NCBI RefSeq assembly: GCF_001280595.1
Contig: NZ_LITU01000059.1
Coordinates: 42,650-106,649 of the forward strand
Direction of reading: 5' to 3'
Source of the DNA: Paenibacillus xylanivorans
GTDB lineage: Bacteria > Bacillota > Bacilli > Paenibacillales > Paenibacillaceae
DNA length: 64,000 bases
Numbering within the stretch: position 1 is the stretch's first letter; every line of letters starts with the position of its first letter. The notes beneath the pieces were generated by a model. The model did no database searches. It had not been told where the DNA came from and saw nothing but the letters and a program-made list of their open reading frames with translations. The position numbers and the translations under genes are program-made. Shown in pieces: positions 37,251 through 45,800 of the stretch.

Positions 37251-37856
37251 TTATAGTTTGCCTCGTGTTCCGAAAGGCTGTTTAGAGCGCGGAGAACCGA
37301 GAACTTCTGCCCACAATACGCCAGTACGAATGTCTTCCCTGCGGAGCTGGGAAGGTTCAAACTCGCTAGATGAAACTTCATCCCAACTGGAGTCAGACAC
37401 AACCGGTGTATTTGCAGTAGAAATACGATCTAGTCGCTCACGAATTTCCCGTTGTCGTTGCTCCATTACTTTCATTTGTTCTTCAAGGGAATTTTCCATC
37501 CCCCCCATAGAACGCTGTCCTTCAAAATCGTCATTAACAGAACGAGCGGATGTCACCGCCGGCTCCGAGTACGGTTGATCGTATCGATCATCATACTGAT
37601 CGTCATCATACCGTTCGTCGTACTGTTCATCATAGCGGGGATCTGAAGGACCTGAAGACTGCTGCGGTGAGTTATTCCCCCGCGAGCGTTCATCCCGGTC
37701 TGAATCACCACTCCCTCCAAACGTAGGCATGCCGTTATTTGGACGCTTTTTGTTCGGATCAGCCGATTTGGCTGCTTTCCCCAGAAAGGAGAAGAGCGCA
37801 AAAGCGATCACTGCGACAATGTAGAGGTTGTTAAAAATCCATTCAAATAGGCCCAT
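37251..37856 (-). CDS. Unknown membrane protein with Tyr/Asp-rich region, in the floA operon
   Basis: The 201-residue protein has one N-terminal transmembrane segment (about 6-25, WIFNNLYIVAVIAFALFSFL), a Gly/Ser/Asn-rich linker, a striking Tyr-Asp repeat region (about 75-100, with DERYDDDQYDDRYDQ), a likely coiled coil (about 125-150, MKVMEQRQREIRERLD) and a conserved-looking C-terminal motif (RTGVLWAEVLGSPRSK). GGCGGTGAG precedes the ATG at 37856. It lies 13 nt after floA, where B. subtilis has the small unrelated yqfB. I do not recognise its family. Confidence 0.75.
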   Translation of the reverse strand: MGLFEWIFNNLYIVAVIAFALFSFLGKAAKSADPNKKRPNNGMPTFGGSGDSDRDERSRGNNSPQQSSGPSDPRYDEQYDERYDDDQYDDRYDQPYSEPAVTSARSVNDDFEGQRSMGGMENSLEEQMKVMEQRQREIRERLDRISTANTPVVSDSSWDEVSSSEFEPSQLRREDIRTGVLWAEVLGSPRSKQPFGTRGKL

Positions 37857-37869
37857 ATGCACTCACCGC

Positions 37870-38880
37870 CTATCTTCCGTTTTTGGAATCACCCTGATCG
37901 TTGGAGTTAGAATTTTCACCAGGTTTTCCTAATGTGTTGCGCATTTGAGTATCTGCTTCAATGTTTTTCAGGTTCATATAGTCCATTACACCAATTTTAC
38001 CACTGCGTAAAGCTTCAGCCATCGCAAGCGGCACTTGAGATTCGGACTCAACCACACGTGCTCTCATTTCCACGACGCGCGCCTTCATCTCTTGCTCTTG
38101 AGCTACGGCCATAGCGCGACGTTCTTCCGCTTTTGCCTGTGCGATACGTTTGTCAGCCTCTGCCTGCTCGGTTTGCAGGAAGGCACCAATGTTTTTACCT
38201 ACATCCACGTCCGCGATATCAATGGACAGGATTTCAAAAGCAGTACCTGCATCCAGACCTTTGGACAATACGGTACGTGAGATCAGATCCGGATTTTCCA
38301 GGACGTCTTTATGGGAATTGGATGAACCGTTCGTACTTACGATACCTTCGCCGACACGGGCAATAATCGTCTCTTCACCGGCACCACCGACGAGGCGATC
38401 AATGTTAGCACGAACCGTAACCCGTGCTCTAACTTTAACTTCGATACCATCTTTGGCTACCGCAGAAACAATTGGCGTTTCAATAACACGTGGGTTTACA
38501 CTCATCTGTACGGCTTGCAATACGTCACGACCTGCAAGGTCAATCGCAGCAGCACGTTCAAATTCAAGTGGAATGTTCGCACGTTGTGCAGCAATCAGGG
38601 CATTGACGACACGGTCAACGTTACCACCTGCCAAGAAGTGACTCTCCAGCTGGTTCATTGTTAATTGAAGTCCAGCTTTGGTTGCTTTAATCAGTGGGTT
38701 TACGATCCGGCTAGGTGTTACACGTCTTAGTCTCATCGCTACCAGCGTAATAATCCCCACACGTACGCCTGATGCAAGGGCCGAGATCCAGAGCATTACT
38801 GGGAAAAAGCTGAAGAATACGCTCAAAACGATAATCGCAACTACCGCAACGAGCAAAACCGTAATCAAGGTTGGTTCCAT
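37870..38880 (-). CDS. floA: Flotillin-like protein FloA (YqfA)
   Basis: FloA scaffolds membrane microdomains and influences membrane fluidity and signalling complexes. The 336-residue protein has an N-terminal hydrophobic hairpin (about 5-55), a prohibitin-like core and a long helical C-terminus with Glu-Ala repeats ([19 protein letters not shown]). GGAGGA lies 8 nt before the ATG at 38880. The gene follows nfeD and is expected to share its sigma-W promoter. Confidence 0.95.
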   Translation of the reverse strand: MEPTLITVLLVAVVAIIVLSVFFSFFPVMLWISALASGVRVGIITLVAMRLRRVTPSRIVNPLIKATKAGLQLTMNQLESHFLAGGNVDRVVNALIAAQRANIPLEFERAAAIDLAGRDVLQAVQMSVNPRVIETPIVSAVAKDGIEVKVRARVTVRANIDRLVGGAGEETIIARVGEGIVSTNGSSNSHKDVLENPDLISRTVLSKGLDAGTAFEILSIDIADVDVGKNIGAFLQTEQAEADKRIAQAKAEERRAMAVAQEQEMKARVVEMRARVVESESQVPLAMAEALRSGKIGVMDYMNLKNIEADTQMRNTLGKPGENSNSNDQGDSKNGR

Positions 38881-39043
38881 AGTCAAAATTCCTCCATTTG
38901 CAATTTGATTTTGTAAAAAATATGATATGAGACTGTGTGGAACTTCGCTGCTGTGCATTGATTTACACCACTCCACTGGCAGCTTCCGCAGAATGGTTAT
39001 GTACATTGCCGAAGTTTTAAATCAACTCCGGCAACAGAGCGGG

Positions 39044-40405
39044 CTACACCGGTAACGCTTGTTGAACGACAATCCGGGTACCTTCCGCTTTGATCACAAT
39101 AATCGGTGTATCAATTGGAATGAAATCTCCATCCGACACTACATCGACACGCTCTCCGTTAAACATTGCTGTTCCCGAGGGACGAAGCGGAGTCAGACTG
39201 ATGCCCTGCAAACCGATCAACTCTTTGCGTTCTGTCGCCGAAGAGTATCCAAGATCAGCAGACAGCCTGTCGCTTAATATGAATCGATTCCATATCCCTC
39301 GATCCTTAAACAGAATAACGACGATTGCAATGACCACCAGCGCGGCTCCAAAAGCAATACCTAACGATATAAATGCATCACTTGTATCATAAGCGGCTCG
39401 CACGACGCCAGCGACAAGCGCAATTGACCCCAAAATCCCCAGAATACCGAAGCTTGGGATAAACATCTCCAGAATCATCATGATGAGTCCGACAGTGAAT
39501 AACACCCATGTCTCCGCTCCGGCAAAACCGGCAATGTAATTCCCTGAGAAATAAAGCACAAAGCACACGATACCTACAATGCCAGGCACTCCGAACCCAG
39601 GTACAATCAACTCAATGATCACACCGGCTATCCCGAGGAATAGCAATAACGTCATGACAACAGGATTGGTGAGAAATGTAGATATGTTCTCTGCGGCTGT
39701 TCTCTGAACGGTGAACACATCATCCTGACTGTAACCGAGCCAGGCTGCTGCTTCTTCCGGCGTGTTGCTGATATGGTCCGCATAACCCACCTTCAGCGCT
39801 TCTTCGGCCGAGAGAGCAATAATTTCACCTTTTTCTTTGGTTTTATTAATCTCCGGCATCTCCACGACCATGTTAACATCCGTCATTCCGGCTGCAATTT
39901 TGCCGTCACGGCCGCTTTTCTCAGCTGCTCCCTGCATCTTGCTCTTCCAGAATGCAACCAGCTTCGGGTCATCGACGTGTTTACCCGTGCTGTCCACCAT
40001 CGCTGCCGCACCGATCATGCTGCCTGGCGACATTACGATCTTATCTGCATTCAAAGCCAGAAAACTCCCAGCCGAGGCAGCATCTCCACGCACAAATGCA
40101 ACGATTTCAACTGGACTTTCCTTAATCAGGGTACCCAGTTCTTCTGCCGTGTCGACACGTCCTCCCGGCGTATTAATGTCCATAACGATCAGGCCAGCAT
40201 TCATCTCTTCTGCTTCCTTGAACCCACGTTCCATAAACTTGCCAAGTCCCTGCTCGATTGGTTTATCCACCGGAATGATATATACGGCGCCACTTTTCTC
40301 AGCTGCATGCGCTGACGGTGATCCAATCCAGACAGGAAGCAGCAGCGTCAGTAGCATCATGAGCATTAATGACCCCGTAAGCTTCTTCCGGCGCTTTCCC
40401 TTCAC
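39044..40405 (-). CDS. NfeD family membrane protein with ClpP-like protease domain (YqeZ)
   Basis: The 453-residue protein has a signal peptide or first helix (MLMMLLTLLLPVWIG), a ClpP-class serine protease domain with NTPGG and GDAASAGSFLALNADKI (likely catalytic Ser in ASAGS), four membrane helices and a C-terminal NfeD OB-fold domain. The preferred start is GTG at 40405 since GGGGGGA lies 7 nt upstream; an ATG seven codons earlier has no site. Known relatives cleave flotillin or stomatin partners; here floA is next in the operon. Confidence 0.9.
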   Translation of the reverse strand: MKGKRRKKLTGSLMLMMLLTLLLPVWIGSPSAHAAEKSGAVYIIPVDKPIEQGLGKFMERGFKEAEEMNAGLIVMDINTPGGRVDTAEELGTLIKESPVEIVAFVRGDAASAGSFLALNADKIVMSPGSMIGAAAMVDSTGKHVDDPKLVAFWKSKMQGAAEKSGRDGKIAAGMTDVNMVVEMPEINKTKEKGEIIALSAEEALKVGYADHISNTPEEAAAWLGYSQDDVFTVQRTAAENISTFLTNPVVMTLLLFLGIAGVIIELIVPGFGVPGIVGIVCFVLYFSGNYIAGFAGAETWVLFTVGLIMMILEMFIPSFGILGILGSIALVAGVVRAAYDTSDAFISLGIAFGAALVVIAIVVILFKDRGIWNRFILSDRLSADLGYSSATERKELIGLQGISLTPLRPSGTAMFNGERVDVVSDGDFIPIDTPIIVIKAEGTRIVVQQALPV

Positions 40406-40458
40406 AAATAGTCCCCCCTTTTCCATTAATGTTATACTGTCCAGCTTATGGTATTTAT

Positions 40459-40484
40459 TACGTACAATGCAACATTTCGTTTCA
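40459..40484 (-). promoter_or_regulatory. Sigma-W-type promoter of the nfeD-floA operon
   Basis: On the minus strand TGAAAC and CGTA are separated by exactly 16 nt, matching the sigma-W consensus in both boxes. It lies 54 nt upstream of the nfeD start. In B. subtilis the yqeZ-yqfA operon is under sigma-W, an envelope-stress factor, so the control appears conserved. Confidence 0.75.
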
Positions 40485-40641
40485 AAATCTTAAAATTATA
40501 TTTGAAACCGGCAGCAATTGCAACATTATAAATCCCTAATAATATATATTATCCATTTTAAAGCAATATTTGTGAATTCTCTTGAACAAATGTACGCCTC
40601 TGGAAACTGAGTAACGAATCAAATGACGAAAAACGGAAAAA

Positions 40642-40667
40642 ACACCCCCTGACAAGTCAGGAGGTGT
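40642..40667 (-). terminator. Terminator of the rpsU-yqeY unit
   Basis: ACACC-x-CCTGAC and GTCAGG-x-GGTGT pair around a 2-nt loop; on the minus strand TTTTTT follows. It isolates rpsU-yqeY from the nfeD promoter downstream. Confidence 0.82.
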
Positions 40668-40680
40668 TCATTGATTTGCT

Positions 40681-41124
40681 TTATTGCAGAAATTGTTGAA
40701 CTGCTTGATTTACCAGTTTGCCGTCCGCTTTGCCTTTGACTTTCGGCATAAGGGCAGACATGACTTTCCCCATCTCGGCTTTCGAAGAAGCACCGGTTTC
40801 CTGGATGGTCTGCTGTACAATAACTTTAATTTCTTCTTCGGTAAGCTGTGCGGGAAGGTACTGACTGAGTAATTCAATTTCCGCTTTTGCATTTGCCGCG
40901 AGGTCTTCACGGCCCGCTTTGTCAAATTCTTGGAGGGCATCTTTGCGCTGTTTGATTTCACGACTCAGAATATCAAGCACTTCGTTATCATCCAAATCTC
41001 TTTTCAAATCTATTTCAAGATTCTTGATCGTCGAACGAATCAACCGAATGTTGGAGAGCTTGAACTTGTCCTTGCTCTTCATCGCTTGCTTCATATCTTC
41101 GTTCAATCGTTCGCTAAGATTCAT
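40681..41124 (-). CDS. yqeY: GatB/YqeY domain-containing protein
   Basis: The 147-residue all-helical protein shows the GatB/YqeY pattern (LSERLNEDMKQAMKSKDK, IELLSQYLPAQLTEEEI). The C-terminal domain resembles the tRNA-binding tail of GatB/GatE. It probably binds tRNA or ribosomal components; function is not settled. AGGAGG precedes the ATG, and the gene lies 15 nt after rpsU. Confidence 0.94.
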   Translation of the reverse strand: MNLSERLNEDMKQAMKSKDKFKLSNIRLIRSTIKNLEIDLKRDLDDNEVLDILSREIKQRKDALQEFDKAGREDLAANAKAEIELLSQYLPAQLTEEEIKVIVQQTIQETGASSKAEMGKVMSALMPKVKGKADGKLVNQAVQQFLQ

Positions 41125-41139
41125 GTAGTTAAAATCCTC

Positions 41140-41313
41140 CTAAAACTTTCTCTTACGAGCAGCCTCGGACTTTTTCTTGCGCTTTACGCTTGGCTTCTCA
41201 TAATGCTTACGTTTCTTCACCTCAGCCAATACGCCATCTTTTGCGATGGAACGTTTAAAGCGACGAAGTGCAGCATCAATAGTCTCGTTTTTGCGAACTT
41301 TAGTTTCAGACAC
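41140..41313 (-). CDS. rpsU: Ribosomal protein S21
   Basis: This small 30S subunit protein is 57 residues with the usual basic C-terminus ([12 protein letters not shown]). The start is a GTG ([10 protein letters not shown]), with GGAGGGAGGG just upstream. A consensus promoter at 41373-41402 fits high expression. The rpsU-yqeY pair is typical of Bacilli. Confidence 0.97.
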   Translation of the reverse strand: MSETKVRKNETIDAALRRFKRSIAKDGVLAEVKKRKHYEKPSVKRKKKSEAARKRKF

Positions 41314-41372
41314 CAGTTTTCCCTCCCTCCGACCAGACCGTCCAAGAGCAATAACACGGTTCATCACCTTTC

Positions 41373-41402
41373 ATTATAGGCGAAAGGTAATAAAGGTGTC
41401 AA
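41373..41402 (-). promoter_or_regulatory. Strong sigma-A promoter of rpsU
   Basis: On the minus strand TTGACA and TATAAT, both perfect hexamers, are 18 nt apart. Confidence 0.82.
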
Positions 41403-41502
41403 CCTTAACGTAATGATCATTTATTTTATGTGAACTTTAGCTCCATATTCATGCCTTTTATGCATATATGGATAAGTCCTGAATTAGAGTCGCTTTGCTC
41501 GT

Positions 41503-41862
41503 TTATTTGTGGGAATCAGACAAACTTGTCAACACGCCAAGTCGTGTCCCACCAAGCAAATGATAATGCAGATGATGAACGGTTTGTTCTCCATCTTTGC
41601 CGCAGTTATTAATCAGTCGGTATCCTGTCTCTTCAACACCGAGACGCTTGGCCGCTTCCTGCGCAGCCAAATGGATCTCACCGATCAACGGCAAGTCTTC
41701 TGCAGTTACCTCATTCATGGAAGCAATATGTTTCTTGGGAATAACAAGTACATGGGTCGGTGCAGCGGGCTGGATGTCATGAAAGACGATGACATGGTCA
41801 TTCTCCAGTACCTTATTGGAGGGAATGCTGCCCTCTACAATTTTGCAAAATAAGCAATCCAT
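41503..41862 (-). CDS. HIT family (HINT-like) nucleotide hydrolase
   Basis: The 119-residue protein begins MDCLFCKIVEG, giving a C-x2-C near the N-terminus, and ends with the histidine triad HLHYHLLGG. HIT proteins hydrolyse adenosine phosphoramidates and related nucleotides. Length and layout match the HINT branch. It is monocistronic between rpsU and an unknown gene; its physiological substrate is unknown. Confidence 0.93.
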   Translation of the reverse strand: MDCLFCKIVEGSIPSNKVLENDHVIVFHDIQPAAPTHVLVIPKKHIASMNEVTAEDLPLIGEIHLAAQEAAKRLGVEETGYRLINNCGKDGEQTVHHLHYHLLGGTRLGVLTSLSDSHK

Positions 41863-41985
41863 TGTTCACACCCTCCTTTGAATTAAAAATTATGTATACC
41901 CTTCTATCATACCGGAACTGAAAAGTAAATTCCAATCTAACCTCTTCGGCTATGTCATTCAGACCGGCATGAATGACTAAAAAAA

Positions 41986-42032
41986 CGTTCACATCTTAGT
42001 GGACTACTTAGCGTACACCAAAGATGTGAACG
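41986..42032 (-). terminator. Terminator of the 42072-42404 gene
   Basis: CGTTCACATCTT and AAGATGTGAACG form a perfect 12-bp stem; the minus strand continues TTTTTTTA. Confidence 0.82.
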
Positions 42033-42071
42033 GTTATATTTGCTACAAGCATGATGCTTCATATCCCTCTA

Positions 42072-42404
42072 TTAAAAATAAGGCAATAAGGATAATACAG
42101 CCAGGCCAGCCAAAGGAAGTACCAGCCTGTTGAACCGTCTACGACCGTAACCATAATAAGGGTATGGATAGCCAAAGCCCGGGAAGAATCCCCGCGCATG
42201 AGCAGGATAAGTACCTGGCATCATATTGGGTCCCCAGTTCGCATGATTAACCATGGCTTCATTTCCCACGGGAACAGCCAAATAAATCATGTCATCATCC
42301 ACGTTCTCCACAATGCCGTCATAATGGGCACCGTCATGCATCTGTATACACACATAGCGATGCATGTGTTCCTTACACAGTTTCTTTGCTTCTACCTTTT
42401 CCAC
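42072..42404 (-). CDS. Unknown small protein with Sm-like N-terminus and Tyr/Gly-rich segment
   Basis: The 110-residue protein has an N-terminal half (1-50) with the pattern RYVCIQMHDGAHYDGIVENV and DDDMIYLAVPV, which resembles a small beta-barrel of Sm/Hfq or surface-exposed type. A Gly/Pro/Tyr/Phe-rich middle (70-85) and a hydrophobic C-terminus (LVLPLAGLAVLSLLPYF) follow. The start is GTG with GGGAGGCG 8 nt upstream. I do not recognise its family; similar small proteins occur in spore formers, so a spore role is possible. Confidence 0.6.
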   Translation of the reverse strand: MEKVEAKKLCKEHMHRYVCIQMHDGAHYDGIVENVDDDMIYLAVPVGNEAMVNHANWGPNMMPGTYPAHARGFFPGFGYPYPYYGYGRRRFNRLVLPLAGLAVLSLLPYF

Positions 42405-42569
42405 GTTCTAACGCCTCCCGGATATGCTCTTCTCTTCATCACCCTTTCATGGTATTCAGATCTGGGCGAAATGACACTGTGAATGACAAGAGTTTCAAGA
42501 TTGGGGCTGTTTCTGAGAAAAGTCATAGGAGATGATTCACCTCGAAATAGAGGCAAGTGCTGAAAAATA

Positions 42570-42665
42570 AAAAAAGAAGCACCCCGTTGCAGCTTCCATG
42601 TGGAAGCATGCGCTTGCGGACGTCTATTCAGGAAGCTTCCTGATCAGACGTCCGCCGGGGTACTT
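42570..42665 (-). terminator. Branched hairpin element downstream of sbcC
   Basis: Outer arms ACCCCG and CGGGGT enclose two inner stems: GCTTCCA/TGGAAGC (42592-42607) and GCGGACGTCT/AGACGTCCGC (42616-42655, with palindrome AGGAAGCTTCCT inside its loop). On the minus strand a T-rich run follows, so it could end the addB-sbcC transcript. It is more elaborate than a usual terminator. It lies in the 473-bp gap 42405-42877. Confidence 0.6.
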
Positions 42666-42797
42666 AACATAAAGTTTGTCGGCTTAACTGTAGTATAACA
42701 ACAGGATGAACCTGTATCTGTGAGCTATCTCACTCAACTAACTCAACGGGTATATAAATGAGATTCAAATCAAAAAACTTAATCAATCAGGAGCTCC

Positions 42798-42835
42798 CCC
42801 TCAGGAATCAACCTTCTACGGTTGGTTCCTGAGGG
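42798..42835 (-). other. Perfect-arm hairpin just downstream of sbcC
   Basis: CCCTCAGGAA-x-CAACC and GGTTG-x-TTCCTGAGGG pair around a 6-nt loop, with one mismatch. No T-run follows directly. It could protect the sbcC mRNA end or be part of a two-part termination site with the element at 42570-42665. The remainder of the 42405-42877 gap holds nothing else I can support. Confidence 0.6.
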
Positions 42836-42877
42836 AATCTCAATGGGGACTCATTTAACCGTAATGTGTTCCGTTAA

Positions 42878-45800
42878 CTATAACGTTTCCAGAACCACAC
42901 GAGACCCGGCTCCGGCTTCACCGGCTGGAATAACCACAAGTTTGCGTGGCAAGCGTGCCCGTAGCTCCGGAACGTGGCTGATAATACCGACGGCAAGACG
43001 GTCATCATGCAGTTTTTCTAGCGATGTAATGACGGTATCCAGCAGTTCAGGGTCCAATGTACCAAACCCTTCATCCAGGAAGAAGAATTGCAGCGGATAC
43101 TGACCGCGCAGCTGAATCTGGGCAGATAGAGCCAAGGCCAGCGACAACGATGTCAGGAACGTCTCCCCACCGGATAAGGTGGACACCGGACGTTTAACCC
43201 CGCCGTTTGCATCGTCACAGATGACAAAGCCGCCACCCGAATCCACTTCAAGTGAATAGCGTTGTTTGGTCAGGAAGCGCAGGCGCTGTGAAGCCGCCTG
43301 ACTAACCTGCATCAGCTGCTCTTCTGCAATATACTCAACAAACGCGTTACCTCTGAAAGCTGCTTGCAGTTTGCTAAGCATTTCACCTTGTCGGCTCACT
43401 TCCACCCGTTTGTTCTCCAACTCGGTCCAGCGAACGTGTCGCTGCTGCACATCTTCCAGATCCCGTTCTGCACGCGCCTTGGCTCTAAGAGCCTCTTCAT
43501 CCTCTGCACGAGACAGTTGCAATCGCTCTGTGCATGCCAACCATTGTTCCTCGGATACAACGGCTCCGCCCAGTTTTTGTTCCAGCTCACGCAATTGAGA
43601 AGCAAGTTCACGATCACGCTCCCGGTGCTGCTGAATTTCCGCGGCCAGCCGCTCGGCTTCTTCGGAAGGGAGGGCAGCTTCCATAACGGCATTCTCCGAG
43701 TCAAACGGCGATTGATCCAGCAATTGTTTCCAGCGTTCCTGTGCCTGCTGCAAATGCTCTGCTGCCGAGGCTGCGGCCTGATGAGCCATGACATCCTTCT
43801 TGGCCGATTCCTGCTTCAACGCATCCGCTTCCTTGAAACGCTGTACCGAATCAGCAGCTACTCTTCGCAGTTCATCCAGTCGAGTCTGGGCAGCAGCAAT
43901 CAAGTCCTCGACCCGTTGCTCACCAACCCATTGACGCAGACGTTCTTCCTTCTCTGCAAGCTGTTTGCTGTTTCCTTGCCATTCCGTCTGCCACTGAATC
44001 AGTTGTTTGTCCAATTCAACCAGCTTCTGCTGGAGGGACTGTACCAGGTGTTCCTTCTCTTCAAGGAACGTCACGCTCTTAGTCAATCGTTCTTTGATGT
44101 CTTCTGCGCGCGCGTCGCGCTCCTGCATCGTCTGATGAAGGGCCATGGCCTCCTCCTGAGCGATGCCTGGCAGTTCCGCGGCCCAGCGGCCGTGCAAGGC
44201 GGCTGCGGCGGCCTCACTCTCGGCCAGCCTGCGCTCCGCCTGGGCGAACCCGGCTTGGCCGGCCTCTTGCGCAGCAGCCGCTTCCATGCGGCGCTGCTGC
44301 GCGCCCACAGCCGCCTGCTGCAACGCGGCGGCTTCCGCTTGCAGCGGCGCTGCGGCAGCGGCCAGCGCCCGCGCGGCTTCGCGCAGTGCAGCGGCACGCT
44401 CCGCCCAGTCCGCCGGGGAGCGCCCGTGTACGGGCGACCCGGCGGACTCTGGCTCCGCAGCCGCAGGTGCGGCCTCGGCTGCGGCCGGTGCTCCGCCGGC
44501 CGCAGCGCCAAGCTGCGTCAGCAGGCTGCGACGTTCGTGCAGCTGCTGGCGCAGCCCAAAGCGCAGCTCCTGCAGCTCCGCATGCAGGCTGCGCAGCAGT
44601 TCCAGGTCCGCATCGCCTGCGGGCGGACCTTCTCCCGGCGGCGCAGCCGGGAGCGGGTGGTGTGCGGAGCCGCACACCGGGCATGGCTCGCCGTCGCGCA
44701 GCTCGGCGCGCAAAGCGGAGGAGAGCCGGTGCAGCTCCTGCTCGCGCATCGTTCCGCGCAGCTGCTCCTCCGCCCTGGCCAGCAGGCTCTGTTCGCGACC
44801 AATGTCCTGCTCACAAGCAAGCAAGGCCTCCAGCCCCGTTGCCGTCTGTTCAATCAGATGCTGACGCTGTTCACTCAGACGGCTCTCTTCCTGGGCTGCC
44901 AGCCTCAGCTTATCGGCCCCCTGTTCTGCCGACTGCTTATTGGCTTCCATCTCAGCCTTGTTCTGGCGCAATTGCTCCGCTGCCGTATCCAGACGATGCT
45001 TCAATTCCAGTGCAGCCTGCAGCTGTCTGCGTTCTTCGGACTTTACTTCATTCGGCTTCAGGCTTTCCTGCAATTCTTCCCGTCGTTTGCGGCCACGCTG
45101 TTGAAGTTCTTTTTCTTTCTCCAGCTGCTGTCCGATGACATTCTGTTCCGCCTGCCCTTTGTCCAGAAGTTGCTTAAGACGGGTACTATCCTCTCGGAGT
45201 CCGTCCCGTTCCCGTTGTAACGCCTTGGCCTGTTCCAGCTGTTCCAGTCGAAGCAGTAGCTTGGGTTCTTCCTCAGCCATCTGGACACGTGCCGTCTCGG
45301 CTTTCTCTGCTTCCAGTACAGACAACCGTTCGTGTTCCACCGCTTGCTGGTGAGCAATCCCGGCTGCATCCTCACGCAACTTCTGCTTGTCTGCTGTATC
45401 ACGCATCGTCTGCAATGAAGGGAGTATCGTATCTGCCGCCCCGGCCTGTTTCAACCGTTGCTCACCTGCCTGAATCTGTGGCTCACGTGCTTTCAGCTTT
45501 TCGTGTTCCTCCGTACGGACCTGCCGTTCTTGGCTTAACTCACGGACTTTGCCGAGCTGTTCGGCTTCCTTCATTACTTCATCAAGGGCTTTACGCGACA
45601 ACTTGGACTGCTTCACAGCAGCTTGAAGAAGATGCTCCGTTTCTGCCAACGTCTCTTTGCTGGCATTGCCAAGCCCCTGTTGCTCCGCGGCCAGTGACTG
45701 ATGAACCATATCATTATCCTTCACCCGTCGACTTAATTTGATGGCAAGCTGATCTCCATATTTCTCCAAATGAAATAAGCGTTGCAACATCTGGCGTCTT

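Noticed and set aside
37575-37650. Repetitive codons of the Tyr/Asp region considered as a CRISPR-like or tandem repeat array
   Set aside because: It is an in-frame low-complexity protein segment without regular spacers.
43364-45220. A 618-codon open frame on the plus strand inside sbcC
   Set aside because: It is antisense to an intact SbcC with clear motifs and arises from the GC-rich stretch and Gln/Leu-rich coiled coil; no ribosome site or recognisable domain.
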